A program made the position numbers and the translations under genes. A stretch of 64,000 nucleotides of DNA from Astragalus membranaceus. Taxonomy: Eukaryota > Streptophyta > Magnoliopsida > Fabales > Fabaceae. The notes beneath the pieces are model-generated. The model searched no databases, was not told the DNA's origin, and saw only the letters and a list, made by a program, of their open reading frames with translations. Below are positions 21,587 through 32,249 of this stretch, piece by piece. The DNA is taken from the NCBI GenBank assembly GCA_039519185.1, contig CM076849.1, forward strand, positions 34,591,109 to 34,655,108, written 5' to 3'. Within the stretch, counting starts at the first letter, position 1. Every line of letters starts with the position of its first letter.

Positions 21587-21649
21587 TCAATAAGTTCAAG
21601 GAGATGGTGAGAAAAATCGGGTATTGGTTCCTCCCACTGTGGTCGCCAA

Positions 21650-22093
21650 TGTTCTGTACCGTGCTTCCGATCTTGAGGATCGATATTATGCAGTTGGTAG
21701 ATATTTTGTCCTTGATTCTATCTTTGTCTTCGGGCTTTGAGAGGAAAGTTTTGTTCGACCTGGAGATGTTCGACCTTGAGAGGCGATGTTGAGGCGTTCG
21801 ATCTTGAGATGTTCGATCTTGGAGGACGTGGTTGTACCTGCAATGATACTCCGACGCTTAAGTCAGTATTTGAGAGAATAAGTGTTTGGTTAAAAAAGTG
21901 CTTACCATTAATGAGCATTGAATGGGGTATTTATAGAGTTTGGATGTGTTTGTGTTGGCGTTTTTGGGCCGTTCGATCTTGCGGGCTGATCTTGGCCATT
22001 GAAGATTGGACTCTCTTGATTACAATTGGGCTTTTCATCAATTGGGCTTTTGGAGAAGGGGTGCAAATAGAAGTTACTGTAATTACCATAACA
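21650..22093 (-). repeat. 5' LTR of the Tat element
   Basis: 444 bases, one difference from 11554-11997. The minus-strand TATA-like CTATAAATACC near 21926-21937 would drive genomic RNA toward gag-pol. Confidence 0.93.
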
Positions 22094-22098
22094 GCAAC

Positions 22099-23053
22099 TG
22101 TTAAAAAAAAGGCGCACAAATTCCCGCTGAGGTTTCCGACGGAATTGTATCTCGTCGCTAAGTTTTGACGGATATATCCGTCAGAAACGGGTAAAAGTTC
22201 GTCGCAAAGTAACAAAACACAAATTAAAACTCAGCCTCGGTCTCGTTGTCTCCCTCAGAACAACTCTTTCCCTCACTCAGCAGTCAGTCACAGTACCGTC
22301 TCACTCTCAATCTCTCCCCCTAGCGCGCCCTCTCTCTGTCGCCACCACCCCCTCGCCCTCATTCTCTCGCCACCACTGTCACTCCTCTCCTCTCCACCGC
22401 GACTCCTCCCTCACTCTCACCTCCGCAACCATCGTTCCTCTCACTCAATCTCATGTCAAACCCTAAACCCTTTCACTTTCTTCTTCGACGTGCTCTGATC
22501 TTCAAACTCGTCATCTCACCCTCTCACCCTCGAAATCGCCTCTCATCCTCTCACCCTCGAAATCGCCTCTCATCCTCTCACCCTCAAAATCATCTCTCAC
22601 CTTCAAACTCGTCTCTGAAGCTCGAATCGTACTTCTTCAAGGCTTCGTGCCTTTCATTTCTTCAAGGCGTGGTGCTTCTTCAAGGTTTCATCAAAGGTAT
22701 CACCGTCAATTCCTTCTTTTTCTGTTTTTTTCCTTGTGTGTTTTCTTCTCTTAGGTATCACCATCAATTTTTACCTAAAATCAATACAATTTGTATACTG
22801 TAGGTCGTCAATGATTCAATTTTAAATGCTGACATTTTTGAAGGTTAATATTTGGGTCTTAGGGTTGTCAAGTATTGCAGGTGAACTTGAATATGTGTTA
22901 TGCTGAACCCTTCTGTTAATGTGCTGTCAATTATAAGCAACTTGTTGTACATAACTGATCACTGATCAGAGTGTTGCCTAAACTCTATTTTCACATCATA
23001 GAGATTGATGTTCTCTGTATCCTAATAACTGTTGAACTTTGTGTCTCATATAG
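22099..23053 (+). other. CACTA subterminal repeats, then leader-like GC-rich sequence
   Basis: 22126-22205 continues the CACTA subterminal motif array interrupted by the Tat element. From about 22210 to 22700 the sequence is C/T-rich with CpGs, like a plant 5' UTR, including three units of CACCCTCGAAATCGCCTCT-type text (22510-22600). It ends at a donor-like AAAG/GTATCACC near 22697. This may be the promoter and leader of the first captured gene; I see no secure start codon. Confidence 0.45.
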
Positions 23054-24848
23054 GTGTTGAAGGATGCACTATTTCTGGAAAGAAGAGTGATAAGGTGGTC
23101 ACTGAAGATATTCTGAATGATGAGATTGTTTCAGAACAGCTGTCTAGGTATCACAAATTATTGTCGATTAATTTGACATTTTCGCTGCACAAGTTATTTT
23201 TGAACGTATATGTTTTTTTTGCCATGTAGTGTTGAATTATTTAGTAAAATGTGCTCTAAGTACATGCAATCTTATTTCTATTTGATATTAAAAGCCCCTT
23301 TGTTTGTGGAGGACAATTTCAGCGTTGATGGATAAATTAATATATATTGCCTTTATGCTTAGAGCTAATAATTATTATATCTAGGCTTAAAGGTACTTTT
23401 AGTCCCTGCAAATGTCACAATAATCCAGTTTAGTCCCTGCAATTCCAAAACTTTTAAAATAGACCCTGCAATTACTAAACGTTACTACTTTTAGTCCCTG
23501 CTGTTAGTTTAGGCTTAACACTGTTATCTTTTGATGATGTGGCACACCCCCCACCCCCCCCCCACCCCACCCCCCCACCCCCCCCCACCCCACCCCCCTC
23601 TCCTCCCCTCCTCCCCTTCGCCTCTCCTCCCCTCCTCCCCTTCGCCCCCCTCCTCCCCTTCGCCCCCCCCTCCCCTTCGCCCCCCTCCCCTTCGCCCCCT
23701 CCTCCCCTTCGCCCCCCTCCCCTTCGCCATAAGCACTCAAGCACATCTTTCTTCTTCTTCTTCGCGAAAACGACTCTCCGGCTCTCTCTCTCTTCGCAAA
23801 AACGCTCTCTGGGTCTCTCTCTCTCGCAAAAACGCTCTCTCTTCTCTCCTATGCGAACAGAAGCCATCATCAACTGAAGCACATCTTTCTTCTTCTTCTT
23901 CTTCGCGAAAACGACTCTCCGGCTCTCTCTCTCTTCGCAAAAACGCTCTCTGGGTCTCTCTCTCTCGCAAAAACGCTCTCTCTTCTCTCCTATGCGAACA
24001 GAAGCCATCATCAACTGAAGCACAGCTTTCTTCTTCTTCTCTCTTCGTGCGACTGGGTCTGAAGTGAAGCACATGTATGGAGCTTTCCTCTTCTCTCTTC
24101 CTGATTGTTTGATTGAAAACCCTAAATTGATTGAGAACCTAAATTTGATCAAAAACCCTAAACTTAATTTGATTGAAACTGGAGTATGATTTAGGGATAA
24201 TTTCTGATTATACTATTTTGTTTTGATTGAAATTGAATTTGATTGAAATTGAAATTGGAGATAATTTCTGATTGCCATTGAAAGGGGGAGGGGCGAAGGG
24301 GAGGGGGGCGAAGGGGAGGAGGGGGCGAAGGGGAGGGGGGGGCGAAGGGGAGGGGGGGCGAAGGGGAGGGGGGGCGAAGGGGAGGAGGGGAGGAGAGGGG
24401 GTGGGGTGGGGGGGGTGGGGTGGGGGGGGTGGGGTGGGGGGGTGGGGTGGGGGGGTGGGGGGGTGGGGGGTGTGCCACATCATCAAAAGATAACACTGTT
24501 AAGCCTAAACTAACAGCAGGGACTAAAAGTAGTAACGTTTAGTAATTGCAGGGTCTATTTTAAAAGTTTTGGAATTGCAGGGACTAAACTGGATTATTGT
24601 GACATTTGCAGGGACTAAAAGTACCTTTAAGCCTTATATCTATCTTTTCTTGGGTTTCTACTAATCAAACTTTTGGGATGGAATGTTTCCATGTAACTAG
24701 GAACATTCAATTTTTTGGCTTTGAATCTCAACAGAAAGTGACCGCATCATATGTCGTGGTCATTGGTCTTGGAGGGGTTGGCACTCATGCTGCTTCTATG
24801 CTCTTGAGGGCAGGGATTGGCAAGCTTCTTCTTGTGGACTTTGATCAG
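23054..24848 (+). pseudogene. Captured fragment: ThiF/TcdA-like E1-type enzyme, two exons
   Basis: Exon A 23054-23147 encodes DILNDEIVSEQLSR and ends in a GT donor. Exon B 24701-24848 follows an AACTAG acceptor and encodes NIQFFGFESQQKV then VVVIGLGGVGTHAASMLL and LLLVDFDQ, ending in a donor. The phase matches across the junction (AG/G gives Arg). GLGGVG is the nucleotide-binding loop of ThiF/E1-type adenylating enzymes; the plant homologue is TcdA-like (tRNA threonylcarbamoyladenosine dehydratase family). Only the start of the enzyme is present. Its intron holds the long-TIR MULE at 23384-24633. Confidence 0.8.
23384..24633. mobile_element. Long-TIR Mutator-like element (foldback-like)
   Basis: TSD TTATATCTA at 23375-23383 and 24634-24642. 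The terminal inverted repeats start GGCTTAAAGGTACTTTTAGT and are nearly perfect for about 170 bases (one mismatch seen). They run on into pyrimidine-rich (23550-23730) and purine-rich (24280-24470) tracts that are also complementary to each other. The centre has two tandem copies of about 141 bases (about 23736-23876 and 23877-24017) with TTCTTCTTCTTCTTCGCGAA and CGCAAAAACGCTCTCT. It resembles captured 5' leader sequence. No transposase. Confidence 0.88.
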
Positions 24849-25280
24849 GTGTTTTCTCTAACTGGCTCTCCCCTTCACAATGCTTATTTTTTCTTCAGTT
24901 GATACATGTACTATCATATGTTTTTGTGCATTCCTAATTGTCATGGTTGATGATTTTGATGCCACTCTCTTAACAGATTTTTTTAGTTATATTACATTGT
25001 AATATAACTAAAGATCAACCGTCAATTGTTGATCAAAGATCAACAATTGCTTGTTGATCTTCTTCATGATACTGACTGCTAAACAGAACTGCATGCTTCT
25101 GATTGCAACTTCATCTGTCAAGTTTTTTGGCTTGTAAGTGAAAGGGATATCTAATGTACTCAAGTACTAGCCACTTGTTAAAGTTGATTTTACTTAACTT
25201 CAATATATCATAATTAGCATAATTCACATTTCTTGTGGTGAGAGTTGTAGCTTTATCATTTTTTGTTGGTCATTATGCAG

Positions 25281-26003
25281 AGACAACCTGAGATACATCT
25301 TTTTTGTGCTCGGTTCAAGGAGCAAGCTGGAGATATAGCTGGTGCTAGAGCTGCATATTAACTTGTGCATACTGAAATTTCTCCAGGTCTTCTGGAAGCA
25401 ATAATCAGGCATGCCAATATGGAATATAGATTGGTATGCCGACTTACAAAAGTGTTAATAGATTGTGACTTAATTTTGGTTTAAATTGTTTACAGCTTTT
25501 CCATACATGATATTACAGGGTAAGTTGGACGACGCCTACTCTTTGTACGAGCAGGTCATTGCTATTGAGAAAGGAAAAGAACATTCACAAACATTGCCAA
25601 TGCTGTTTGCTCAATATTCTCGATTTGTTTATTTGGTAGGTTCGTTAGCATATTTGTGTGCAAACTGAAAATATTCTTAGCTGCATACACATTCTCATTT
25701 TACAAGATGAACTAATGGCAGATACCTTAATTGATGTTAGCTACTTCTTTTTTGTTGATCTGTCTGAATTCTGCTAAATGATAATGATATTTTTACAAGA
25801 TGCATAAGGATCCCTTCTTATTTCTTTTAACAGTTTTATTAGTTTTATATGTCCATTTGCTTTGCTAGATTTGTGAAAATTGTCTTGTCTTGTTTTTGAA
25901 TTCTTTTTCATTTTGTCATTAGGCTTCTGGAAATGCAGAAAAGGCTAGAGAGATTCTAGTCGGTGGGCTTGAGAATGCTTCATTGTCAAAACCTCTACTG
26001 GAG
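25281..26003 (+). pseudogene. PRP39: Captured fragment: PRP39-like pre-mRNA splicing factor, three exons
   Basis: Exons 25281-25433, 25519-25635 and 25923-26003, each with AG before and GT after. They encode PEIHLFCARFKEQAGDIAGA, SPGLLEAIIRHANMEYRL, GKLDDAYSLYEQVIAIEKGK, LPMLFAQYSRF and NAEKAREILVGGLENASL. These are HAT-repeat sequences of plant PRP39, a U1 snRNP-associated splicing factor. The first exon has TAA at 25359-25361 where CAA (Gln) would fit. Introns were captured with the exons, so capture was from DNA rather than from mRNA. The rest of the gene is absent. Confidence 0.85.
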
Positions 26004-26211
26004 GTTTGTCCCCACTTTTACTCCCTGTGTGCTCTAACTTCACTTATATCATGCAGTTGGTTATTCTTCTCTTCACTGTTTGTATCTATTGAGACTCTTT
26101 TATTTCATTCCATATGCAGGATCTGCTACATCAAGAATCAAGTAGCAAATTTTGTATGACTGTTTGCTGTTTATATTTCATGATCCTCTAACTTGCCATT
26201 TCTTTTTGTAG

Positions 26212-26338
26212 GATATTTGGAGGGAAGGTAGCTGAATTACCCCTTGTTGGTACCAGACTTCAGTATCGTCGACTTGGAATGTGTCGCATTCTAATGGATG
26301 AGCTTGAAAATGTTACTAAAAAGTGTACAAATGTGTAG
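26212..26338 (+). pseudogene. Captured fragment: GNAT/PHD-finger (IDM1-like) exon
   Basis: After the acceptor TTTTTGTAG, one exon encodes IFGGKVAELPLVGTRLQYRR and LGMCRILMDELEN, then runs to a stop. VGTRxQYRRxGMCRxLM is the acetyl-CoA-binding segment of the GNAT domain in plant PHD-finger acetyltransferases such as IDM1. Only this exon is present, so no function is expected on its own. Assigned from the motif. Confidence 0.78.
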
Positions 26339-26666
26339 CATTTTAGCTAGTTGATCTGTATCAAAAGATCTTTTATTTTAATGAAGTTAATTTATTTTAA
26401 TCAATTTTCTCACTTGAATTGTTCTTTTAACATAATCTCAAGCAACTGGGAGTGGAAATGCTAGTTTTACCTACTGTTTGCTAATAGTAAGTGCTCTCTC
26501 CAGTGAGAGTTGCTTATGAAGATCTTAAACTTAAGAACTTGTCTTTAATGAGAATCACCAATGGTGTAGGTTTAGTTGTTGAAAGAGTTTCACTGAGTAG
26601 AAAGTTGTTAAAATTGTTAAATCTGTCGATGGTTCTCATTTCTTTTGTTTGCCTGCCTGCTTGCAG

Positions 26667-27008
26667 ACTGGAAAAATGCTTAAGGAGGAAGCTGGTCACA
26701 AAAAGACAATAACATCACTTGCAAAATCTGCCGATGGTTCACATTTCCTTACTGGCTCTCTTGATAAGTCTGCTAAGGTACCACCACCTATCACCGTTTT
26801 AATTCGTTACTTTCTTAACTGTTTGGTCATCACTTAGCACTCTCTTTTTTTCAGTAACATAACATGATGTTATTTATTTTCACTCTAACTAGTTTATTTA
26901 TTTTTGATTTTTTGGTAGCTTTGGGATAGCAGAACATTGACTCTTATCAAGACATATGTGACAGAACGCCCTGTCAATGCAGTTACGATGTCACCTCTTC
27001 TCGATCAT
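26667..27008 (+). pseudogene. TIF3I1: Captured fragment: eIF3 subunit i (WD40), two exons
   Basis: Exons 26667-26777 and 26919-27008 encode TGKMLKEEAGHKKTITSLAK, SADGSHFLTGSLDKSAK, LWDSRTLTLIKTYVTERPVN and AVTMSPLLDHV, with correct donors and acceptors. This is one and a half WD40 blades of eukaryotic translation initiation factor 3 subunit i, very well conserved in plants. No frame disruption is seen within the fragment, so its capture may be recent. It is in the same orientation as the other captured pieces. Confidence 0.87.
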
Positions 27009-27039
27009 GTACGTATTTCTATATTGTAAATTCATGGAT

Positions 27040-27342
27040 ATGGAGTCATTTATGAAGTTTCCAAATGACAAAGAATCAGTTAAGAAGTCCGCTATGAAAG
27101 AAACCTGTGCATTTCAGAATTCGTTGGGTGTCTATGTGGATAAGACTGTAACAGAATATGAACCAGAAATGGAAGTTTATTATCAAGGGAATACTTACCA
27201 TCTTGTGAAGGAAATCTGTGTTGATGAAGGAGCCCTTATCCATCCGAGACTGAAGTTTGAGGATAACGTTGATGACAACGCTTATAACTGCATCCCTTCA
27301 CTGCTTCTGGTGATCAGTCTGAAGAGGTATTCAACATATTAG
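27040..27342 (+). pseudogene. Captured exon-like stretch of unrecognised origin
   Basis: An open stretch with codon-like composition: MKFPNDKESVKKSAMKETCA, FQNSLGVYVDKTVTEYEPEM and YHLVKEICVDEGALIHP. It follows the eIF3i fragment without an obvious acceptor. I do not recognise the family. Its high Glu/Lys/Val content and its lack of stops over 300 bases suggest a real exon of a host gene. Confidence 0.45.
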
Positions 27343-27497
27343 CAAATTTTTATCTAAATATTTTGTTCAGAAACATATGTTCCATGCTCTTTTGAAACTA
27401 ATTGATTACTTTGGTACATTATTTAAATGGCTGTTACTTGTTAAATACTGCAATGAAAATGGAGTTACTAGTATTAAGAAACATATGTGACTTGCAG

Positions 27498-27706
27498 ATC
27501 CAAACGATGGAGAAGTTCTGTCACAGTATGGGAAGCTAGTTTGGGAGTTACATAAGGACCAAGAAAGAGCATCTACCTATTTTGAAAGATCAGTGCAATC
27601 CTCTCCTGAAGACAGCCATGTACATGCAACATATGCTAGTTTCCTTTGGGACACTGAGGAAGAGGAAGATCAGGATGATGCTGCAGAAGCATTTGGTCAG
27701 AATTAA
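27498..27706 (+). pseudogene. Captured fragment: last exon of a TPR-like protein
   Basis: After CTTGCAG the exon encodes DPNDGEVLSQYGKLVWELHK, STYFERSVQSSPEDSHVHAT and YASFLWDTEEEEDQDDA, then a stop. The pattern (GxxLxxYGKLVWELHxD, YFERAVQASPxDSHVxAAYA) is that of plant tetratricopeptide-like superfamily proteins and their acidic tail. It is the last coding piece before the CACTA right end, so a transcript crossing the element would end in this native stop. Confidence 0.75.
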
Positions 27707-27959
27707 GTTGTACAAATTGGTATAGCAATTTTGTTTTGTCTATGTAAATTTGGCATGGATGCCTTGATTCTTATCATTTGATTCCTAATAGAAAATGTGT
27801 CACAGACATTTGAGATAGTTTTGGTTGTGTAAAGTTACAATTAGTTACAAAAATAATTGATTTTGGTTACAGTGTTAGATGTTTAGCTTGTGGCTTCAAG
27901 CCTGCAACAAATATGCTGAAATAAGATCAGTTTTGTATAATTTAATTTTTTTTTAATTT

Positions 27960-28190
27960 TTTTTTTAAAATTTCCGACGGATTTGCGACGAAAATGCGTT
28001 AGAGTTTGCGACGAAAAGATCCGTCGGAAAGTCCGTCGGAAACTATTTGCGACGAAAAAATCCGTCGGAAACTATTTCCGACGAGCGATTTTGCGACGAA
28101 AATTTGTCCGTCGGAAACGTTAATTTGCGACGAAAATCAGTGCGTTTCCGACGGATTTTGTCGTCGGAAATCGTCGATTTTCTTGTAGTG
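27960..28190. repeat. CACTA right subterminal repeat array and terminus
   Basis: At least eight copies of TTTCCGACGGA-like or TTTGCGACGAAAA-like motifs in both orientations, ending in the terminal inverted repeat at 28180-28190. In CACTA elements such arrays bind the TNPA-type protein. Confidence 0.88.
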
Positions 28191-28193
28191 ATT

Positions 28194-28726
28194 TATTGAC
28201 GATTATGAGCCATTTTTAAGTGAAGACCAATCTCAACCACATCTACGAAACTGTACATACTTTGTCCTTTCAAAATTTACAAATTGGTTTATATAAATTC
28301 AATACTATTAAACCTAAATATACAAGTTGTACCGATGCTTAAATTACTTTTTAAGACTTAACTAGTAACAAACTCGTACATGAGCACAAGTAGCATCGAT
28401 GCTACTCTGGATCCATAATCATCCTATGTTGCCTCTTCATTATCCACCCGAATATATAGGGGCAATAGTGACTCAATAACTTGTTTAGTTGAAACAGTTA
28501 ATCAAATAGTTTCATTTCGAGGAGGTTATGCCAATGACTCTGATATGTGATAATCAAGCATCATTGTAATTTGCCTCAAATCCAATTTTTCATAACTAAG
28601 CATATAAGAATAGAATGTCACTTTGTCGGATAGAAGATCAAATCAGCATACATCACCACTAGTTTCGTTAATTCTAATGACCATTTGGCAAATGTTTTTT
28701 CTAAATCTCTAAAAGGTCCTCACATC

Positions 28727-28800
<74 letters not shown>

Positions 28801-30430
28801 GTGTGTGTGGGCGCGCGCGTATTATAGATGATTATAACTATGTTTTAGTAATTTATGGAATAAAAATAAAAATAATTTACATTTGTAGAATGAGTTATTC
28901 AAATTTAAAAAATAAACACAATTTCAGTAATCCGTTAAGTAATTATATGAAAAAAAATGGATGCAATGTATGATTTTTCTTGATTAATGTTGAAGAAGTT
29001 TTGTGGTATATAGTTCCTAGAGAACTAACAATTTGGTCATCAAGTATGCTTGTAGTATTGCTAACAAAAAATTTTCTTTGGTTATTATTTATGAAGATTT
29101 GTGGTATTGTTCTTGAAAAATCGTACCTTTAGACCGTGATGAAAGTCTATAGGATTTGTGGGCGAGTTCCTGAAGAACTTGACATTTACACAATAACTGC
29201 AATCTAAAAGATTTATTTGACCTTAGTATAATTTTAAGCAAGGAAAAATAAGATACAATATCATTTACTGAAATGATGATATAATCATCTTGAAGACTAT
29301 TTCACAACGATGCTTTTGTTTTCTACCATATTTTTGTTAATCTAACTCATATTATCATGTTTTTTTATATTTTAAAATGTTAATTTGCATTTGTGGCATA
29401 GAATTTGATTGAGAAAAAATTTGTTTTTGCTTTTTGAGTTATGTTATTGTAATAACTAGCTGTACAATACTTATATCATGCGATGCATAATTATATGTGT
29501 ATACATATGTATCATTTTTTTGTTAGAAATTTACTGGGTCTTGATATATTTGAATTTGCAGTTATACTTGTTCTGCTTTTCTTGTTTTTCTTCTTGACAT
29601 TCCATCAATGTACCGGATTATCCTGTATAATATGGTATTATGATTATCATTGTGTAGAATGCTGAGTCACAGGTAGCCAGACCACTATCAACACCAATAC
29701 ACCATTGTCACTTTTCCTTCTAATTATGAGAGTTGAGTAGTCTGTGCAAATTGTCTTCATTTTGAACGTGAGTTATATGTTTTCGGTTTCCTTTTATTTA
29801 ACAGAGCTCTGAATCGTATAGTCATTATAATATGGGTGTCTTCCACTTTGTCGCTTTGGTTTAACAACACCTTGGATTAGCCTCTCAATTAAAATAACTT
29901 TATATATGGTTCTTTAGTCTTCTACTTCTACTCTAATCTAATAAAATCATATGCTAGCAAAATGACATTTTTAGCATTTTACTAGATTGCCAAGTGTCTA
30001 ATTTTAAGGGTAAAATGGTAATAGACTCGCTAAAAGCCAAAATATAATCAGCTTTCGCAGCTTTTGAGACAAAAAACTGTGCAAACCTGTTAAAAGCTAT
30101 GCAAAACTGACGTGGGAGAGAGGAATATGGAAGCCACAGAAAAACCGATATGAGAGGAATATGGAAGCCGCAAGCAAAGGAATATTAGTAATAATACTAT
30201 ACACTTTTTATTGTATACTATTTATCTATTATATATATAAATCAATAATTTTTTTTAAAAATAAGTTTTTTTTTCTAAAAATTCAGTTTTTTTTTTACTT
30301 TAAACAATTCTTTTTTTAATTTACTATAATTTACTCAAACTAATAAAGCCAATTAATTTAACCACTATTAATTGTAAAAAAAACCATAATGCTAGCAAAA
30401 ATTTCAAAATAATATTTTTCAAAAATATCA
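28194..30430. other. AT-rich non-coding stretch
   Basis: No ORF, motif or structural RNA that I can support. It includes a (TA)n run at about 28733-28794, followed by CACACGTGTGTGTG and GCGCGCGCG alternations. Confidence 0.6.
28733..28794. repeat. (TA)n microsatellite with adjoining alternating purine-pyrimidine tract
   Basis: About 60 bases of TA repeats, then CACACGTGTGTGTG and GCGCGCGCG up to about 28819. A long alternating purine-pyrimidine stretch of this kind can extrude cruciforms or form Z-DNA. Confidence 0.95.
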
Positions 30431-30471
30431 AAAATTAAATCTCATTTGTTTTTTTTCGTGAGCTACACAGG

Positions 30472-30703
30472 AGCGGCAACGAGGGCGCCGGAAGCGCCAA
30501 CGTGAGCGCCAATGGGAGCACCAATGGGAGCGCCAGCGAGAGCGCCAACGGGAGCTCCAACGGGAGCGCCAACGGGAGCTCCAACGGGAGCGCCAACGAG
30601 AGCGTCAACGGGAGCTCCAACGAGAGCGCCAACGAGAGCGCCAACGAGAGTGCCAACGAGAGGGCCAACGGGAGGGCCAACGAGCATGCAAACGGGAGGG
30701 TCA
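30472..30703. repeat. GC-rich 12-base minisatellite
   Basis: About 19 units of consensus GCCAACGRGAGC in an otherwise AT-rich region. Because the unit is a multiple of three, several frames stay open (for example NGSANGSSNGS or PTGAPTGA on plus, and VGAPVGAPVGA or LPLALPLELPLA on minus). I read these as low-complexity shadows rather than genes. Confidence 0.88.
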
Positions 30704-31206
30704 ACTAGGATGCATATTTTACCTCTAATATCCAAATACATTATTATGGATCAATGTAATTCGGATTGTCAATCAGCTTTAATTTCTTCGACTCAATATA
30801 ATTTTAATTTGTATGTTATATGACATAATATCTATCTCTTTCCACTTTGAATTTCAAATCATACATTTTGGACATTATTCGCAACTTATGATTATCTTCC
30901 AATTTACTATTATGACTTCATGACAATACACCGACCATACAGAATCACCCGTGGATACGCACAGGTAAAATACTGGTTACATATGAAAAGGTATTATTAT
31001 ATAATAGTAATAATAATAATGATGATAACGATAGTGATTATGTATGATAGTGATAGTGTTAATATTGCTATTAATAATACTAGTGGTAGTAAATAGAGTA
31101 ATAGTAATAGTAATGCTAAGCCGGTGTCTTTAAGTTTCCTAAATTAATGATAATACAAGTTTTATGTTATGTTCTGACATTTCTATACTAATGATAATAA
31201 TTTTTT

Positions 31207-31519
31207 GGCTAAAGTACTCCCGGGGTCTCTTATCTTTATTTAAAGTAACGAATTAATCATTTATGTTTTTTTGTCTCAAATAAGTCATTTATCTTTCAAA
31301 TTTTTGACACATAAATCCTTTTCCGTTAACAGTGCTGATTTATGTGTCAAAAAAAAAGGATCTATGTGTTAAAAATTTGAAACATAAAGGACTGATTTGG
31401 GACAGAAAAAGATTTGTGTCAAAAATTTAAAACATAAAGGACTGATTTGGGACAAAAAAAAATAAATGACCAAATCGTTACTTTAAAAAAAGATAAGGGA
31501 CCTCGGGAGCACTTTAGCC
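31207..31519. mobile_element. MITE with 9-base target duplication
   Basis: Ends GGCTAAAGTACTCCCGGGGT and, on the complement, GGCTAAAGTGCTCCCGAGGT. Flanks TAATTTTTT (31198-31206) and TAAATTTTT (31520-31528) match at 8 of 9 bases. The two halves are complementary around a middle with AAATTTTTGACACATAA-like units. Non-coding; Mutator-like by TSD length. Confidence 0.75.
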
Positions 31520-31585
31520 TAAATTTTTATATTTAAGTGTGTTTTCAACTTCCATTGTTAATTATGATAAAGATTTTGTTCAGTT

Positions 31586-32180
31586 TTGGTTAGAATGATT
31601 ATTTACACTGGCATCAATAATAGAGATATGTGTCTCATTGATAGCGGAACTACCTATACAATTTTAAAGGATGAAAAATATTTCTCTTATTTAGTGAAGC
31701 GAGAAACCGATGTCAGTACAAAGATAATTGAAGGCTCTGAAAGAGCTAATATACTGTTATCTCGGGGAACAAATTTACACATTGAGAATACATTATATTC
31801 CCCTAAGTCTAGTAGAAATTTATTAAGTTTCAAAGATATCCGTCTAAATGGATATCATATTGAAACAAGAGATGAAGGAGATATTGAACATCTCTATATA
31901 ACAAGACATATTTTGGAAAATACAACTGTAGTGGAAAAGCTGTCCGCTTTTTCCCCTGGTTTGTACTACACTTATATCAGTGCAATTGAAGCACACGTTG
32001 TTGTAAACCAGAAGTTTACAATAAAAAAATTGTTGTTTGGCATGACCGGTTGGGCCATCCCGGATTCATAATGATGCGAAAAATAATTGGAAGTTTTATT
32101 TACATGGTCCACACGGTGGGTGTATTGGCCCACAAATATCATCATATGTATGGGATGATTATTGTTACAAATATGAGAGG
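31586..32180 (+). pseudogene. Ty1/Copia remnant: protease to pre-integrase region
   Basis: MCLIDSGTTYTILKD is the Copia protease active-site region (DSG). It is followed by NLLSFKDIRLNGYHIETRDE, and after a frameshift near 32036 by VWHDRLGHPGFIMMRKII, the zinc-binding pre-integrase motif. RT, RNase H and most of the integrase are absent. Downstream (32240-32350) TCCTATAAATAGGGTTCACC resembles an LTR promoter, so this may be a deletion derivative joined to an LTR piece. Confidence 0.75.
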
Positions 32181-32249
32181 CCATACACTACATCAACTAG
32201 TGATAAAATATCTTATGATTATTTTTCAAGGCAACCGTAAATAGGGTTC

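Larger units (their letters stand above)
11554..22093 (-). mobile_element. Ty3/Gypsy retrotransposon, Tat lineage, with antisense gene
   Basis: LTRs of 444 bases at 11554-11997 and 21650-22093, TSD GCAAC (11549-11553 and 22094-22098). Only one LTR difference seen (11877 C against 21973 T). On the minus strand the primer-binding region after the 5' LTR reads TTGGCGACCACAGTGGG and the polypurine tract before the 3' LTR reads ACTTGGGGGACCAC, both of Tat style. It carries gag, protease, RT, two RNase H-like regions and integrase in one frame, plus a spliced ORF in antisense near the 3' LTR. This arrangement is known in the Tat lineage (Retand-like). It lies in the left subterminal part of the CACTA element. 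Confidence 0.93.
11457..28190 (+). mobile_element. CACTA element packed with host gene fragments (16.7 kb with nested insertions)
   Basis: Left end CACTACAAGAATAAAGC at 11457; right end, on the complement, CACTACAAGAAAATCG ending at 28190. A 3-base duplication ATT flanks it (11454-11456 and 28191-28193), as expected for CACTA. Subterminal motifs built on TTTCCGACGGA and TTTGCGACGAAAA occur at 11487-11553, 22126-22205 and densely at 27970-28185. No TNPA- or TNPD-type transposase was seen, so it is non-autonomous. Net of nested elements its own sequence is about 5 kb and is mostly captured exons (entries from 23054 to 27706). Confidence 0.92.

Noticed and set aside
23475..24496. Pro-rich and Gly/Arg-rich ORFs on both strands
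   Set aside because: They translate the C-rich/G-rich inverted tracts and CT repeats of the long-TIR MULE.
30435..30823. Four overlapping ORFs of simple repeats
   Set aside because: All follow from the 12-base period of a minisatellite; none has non-repeat coding sequence.
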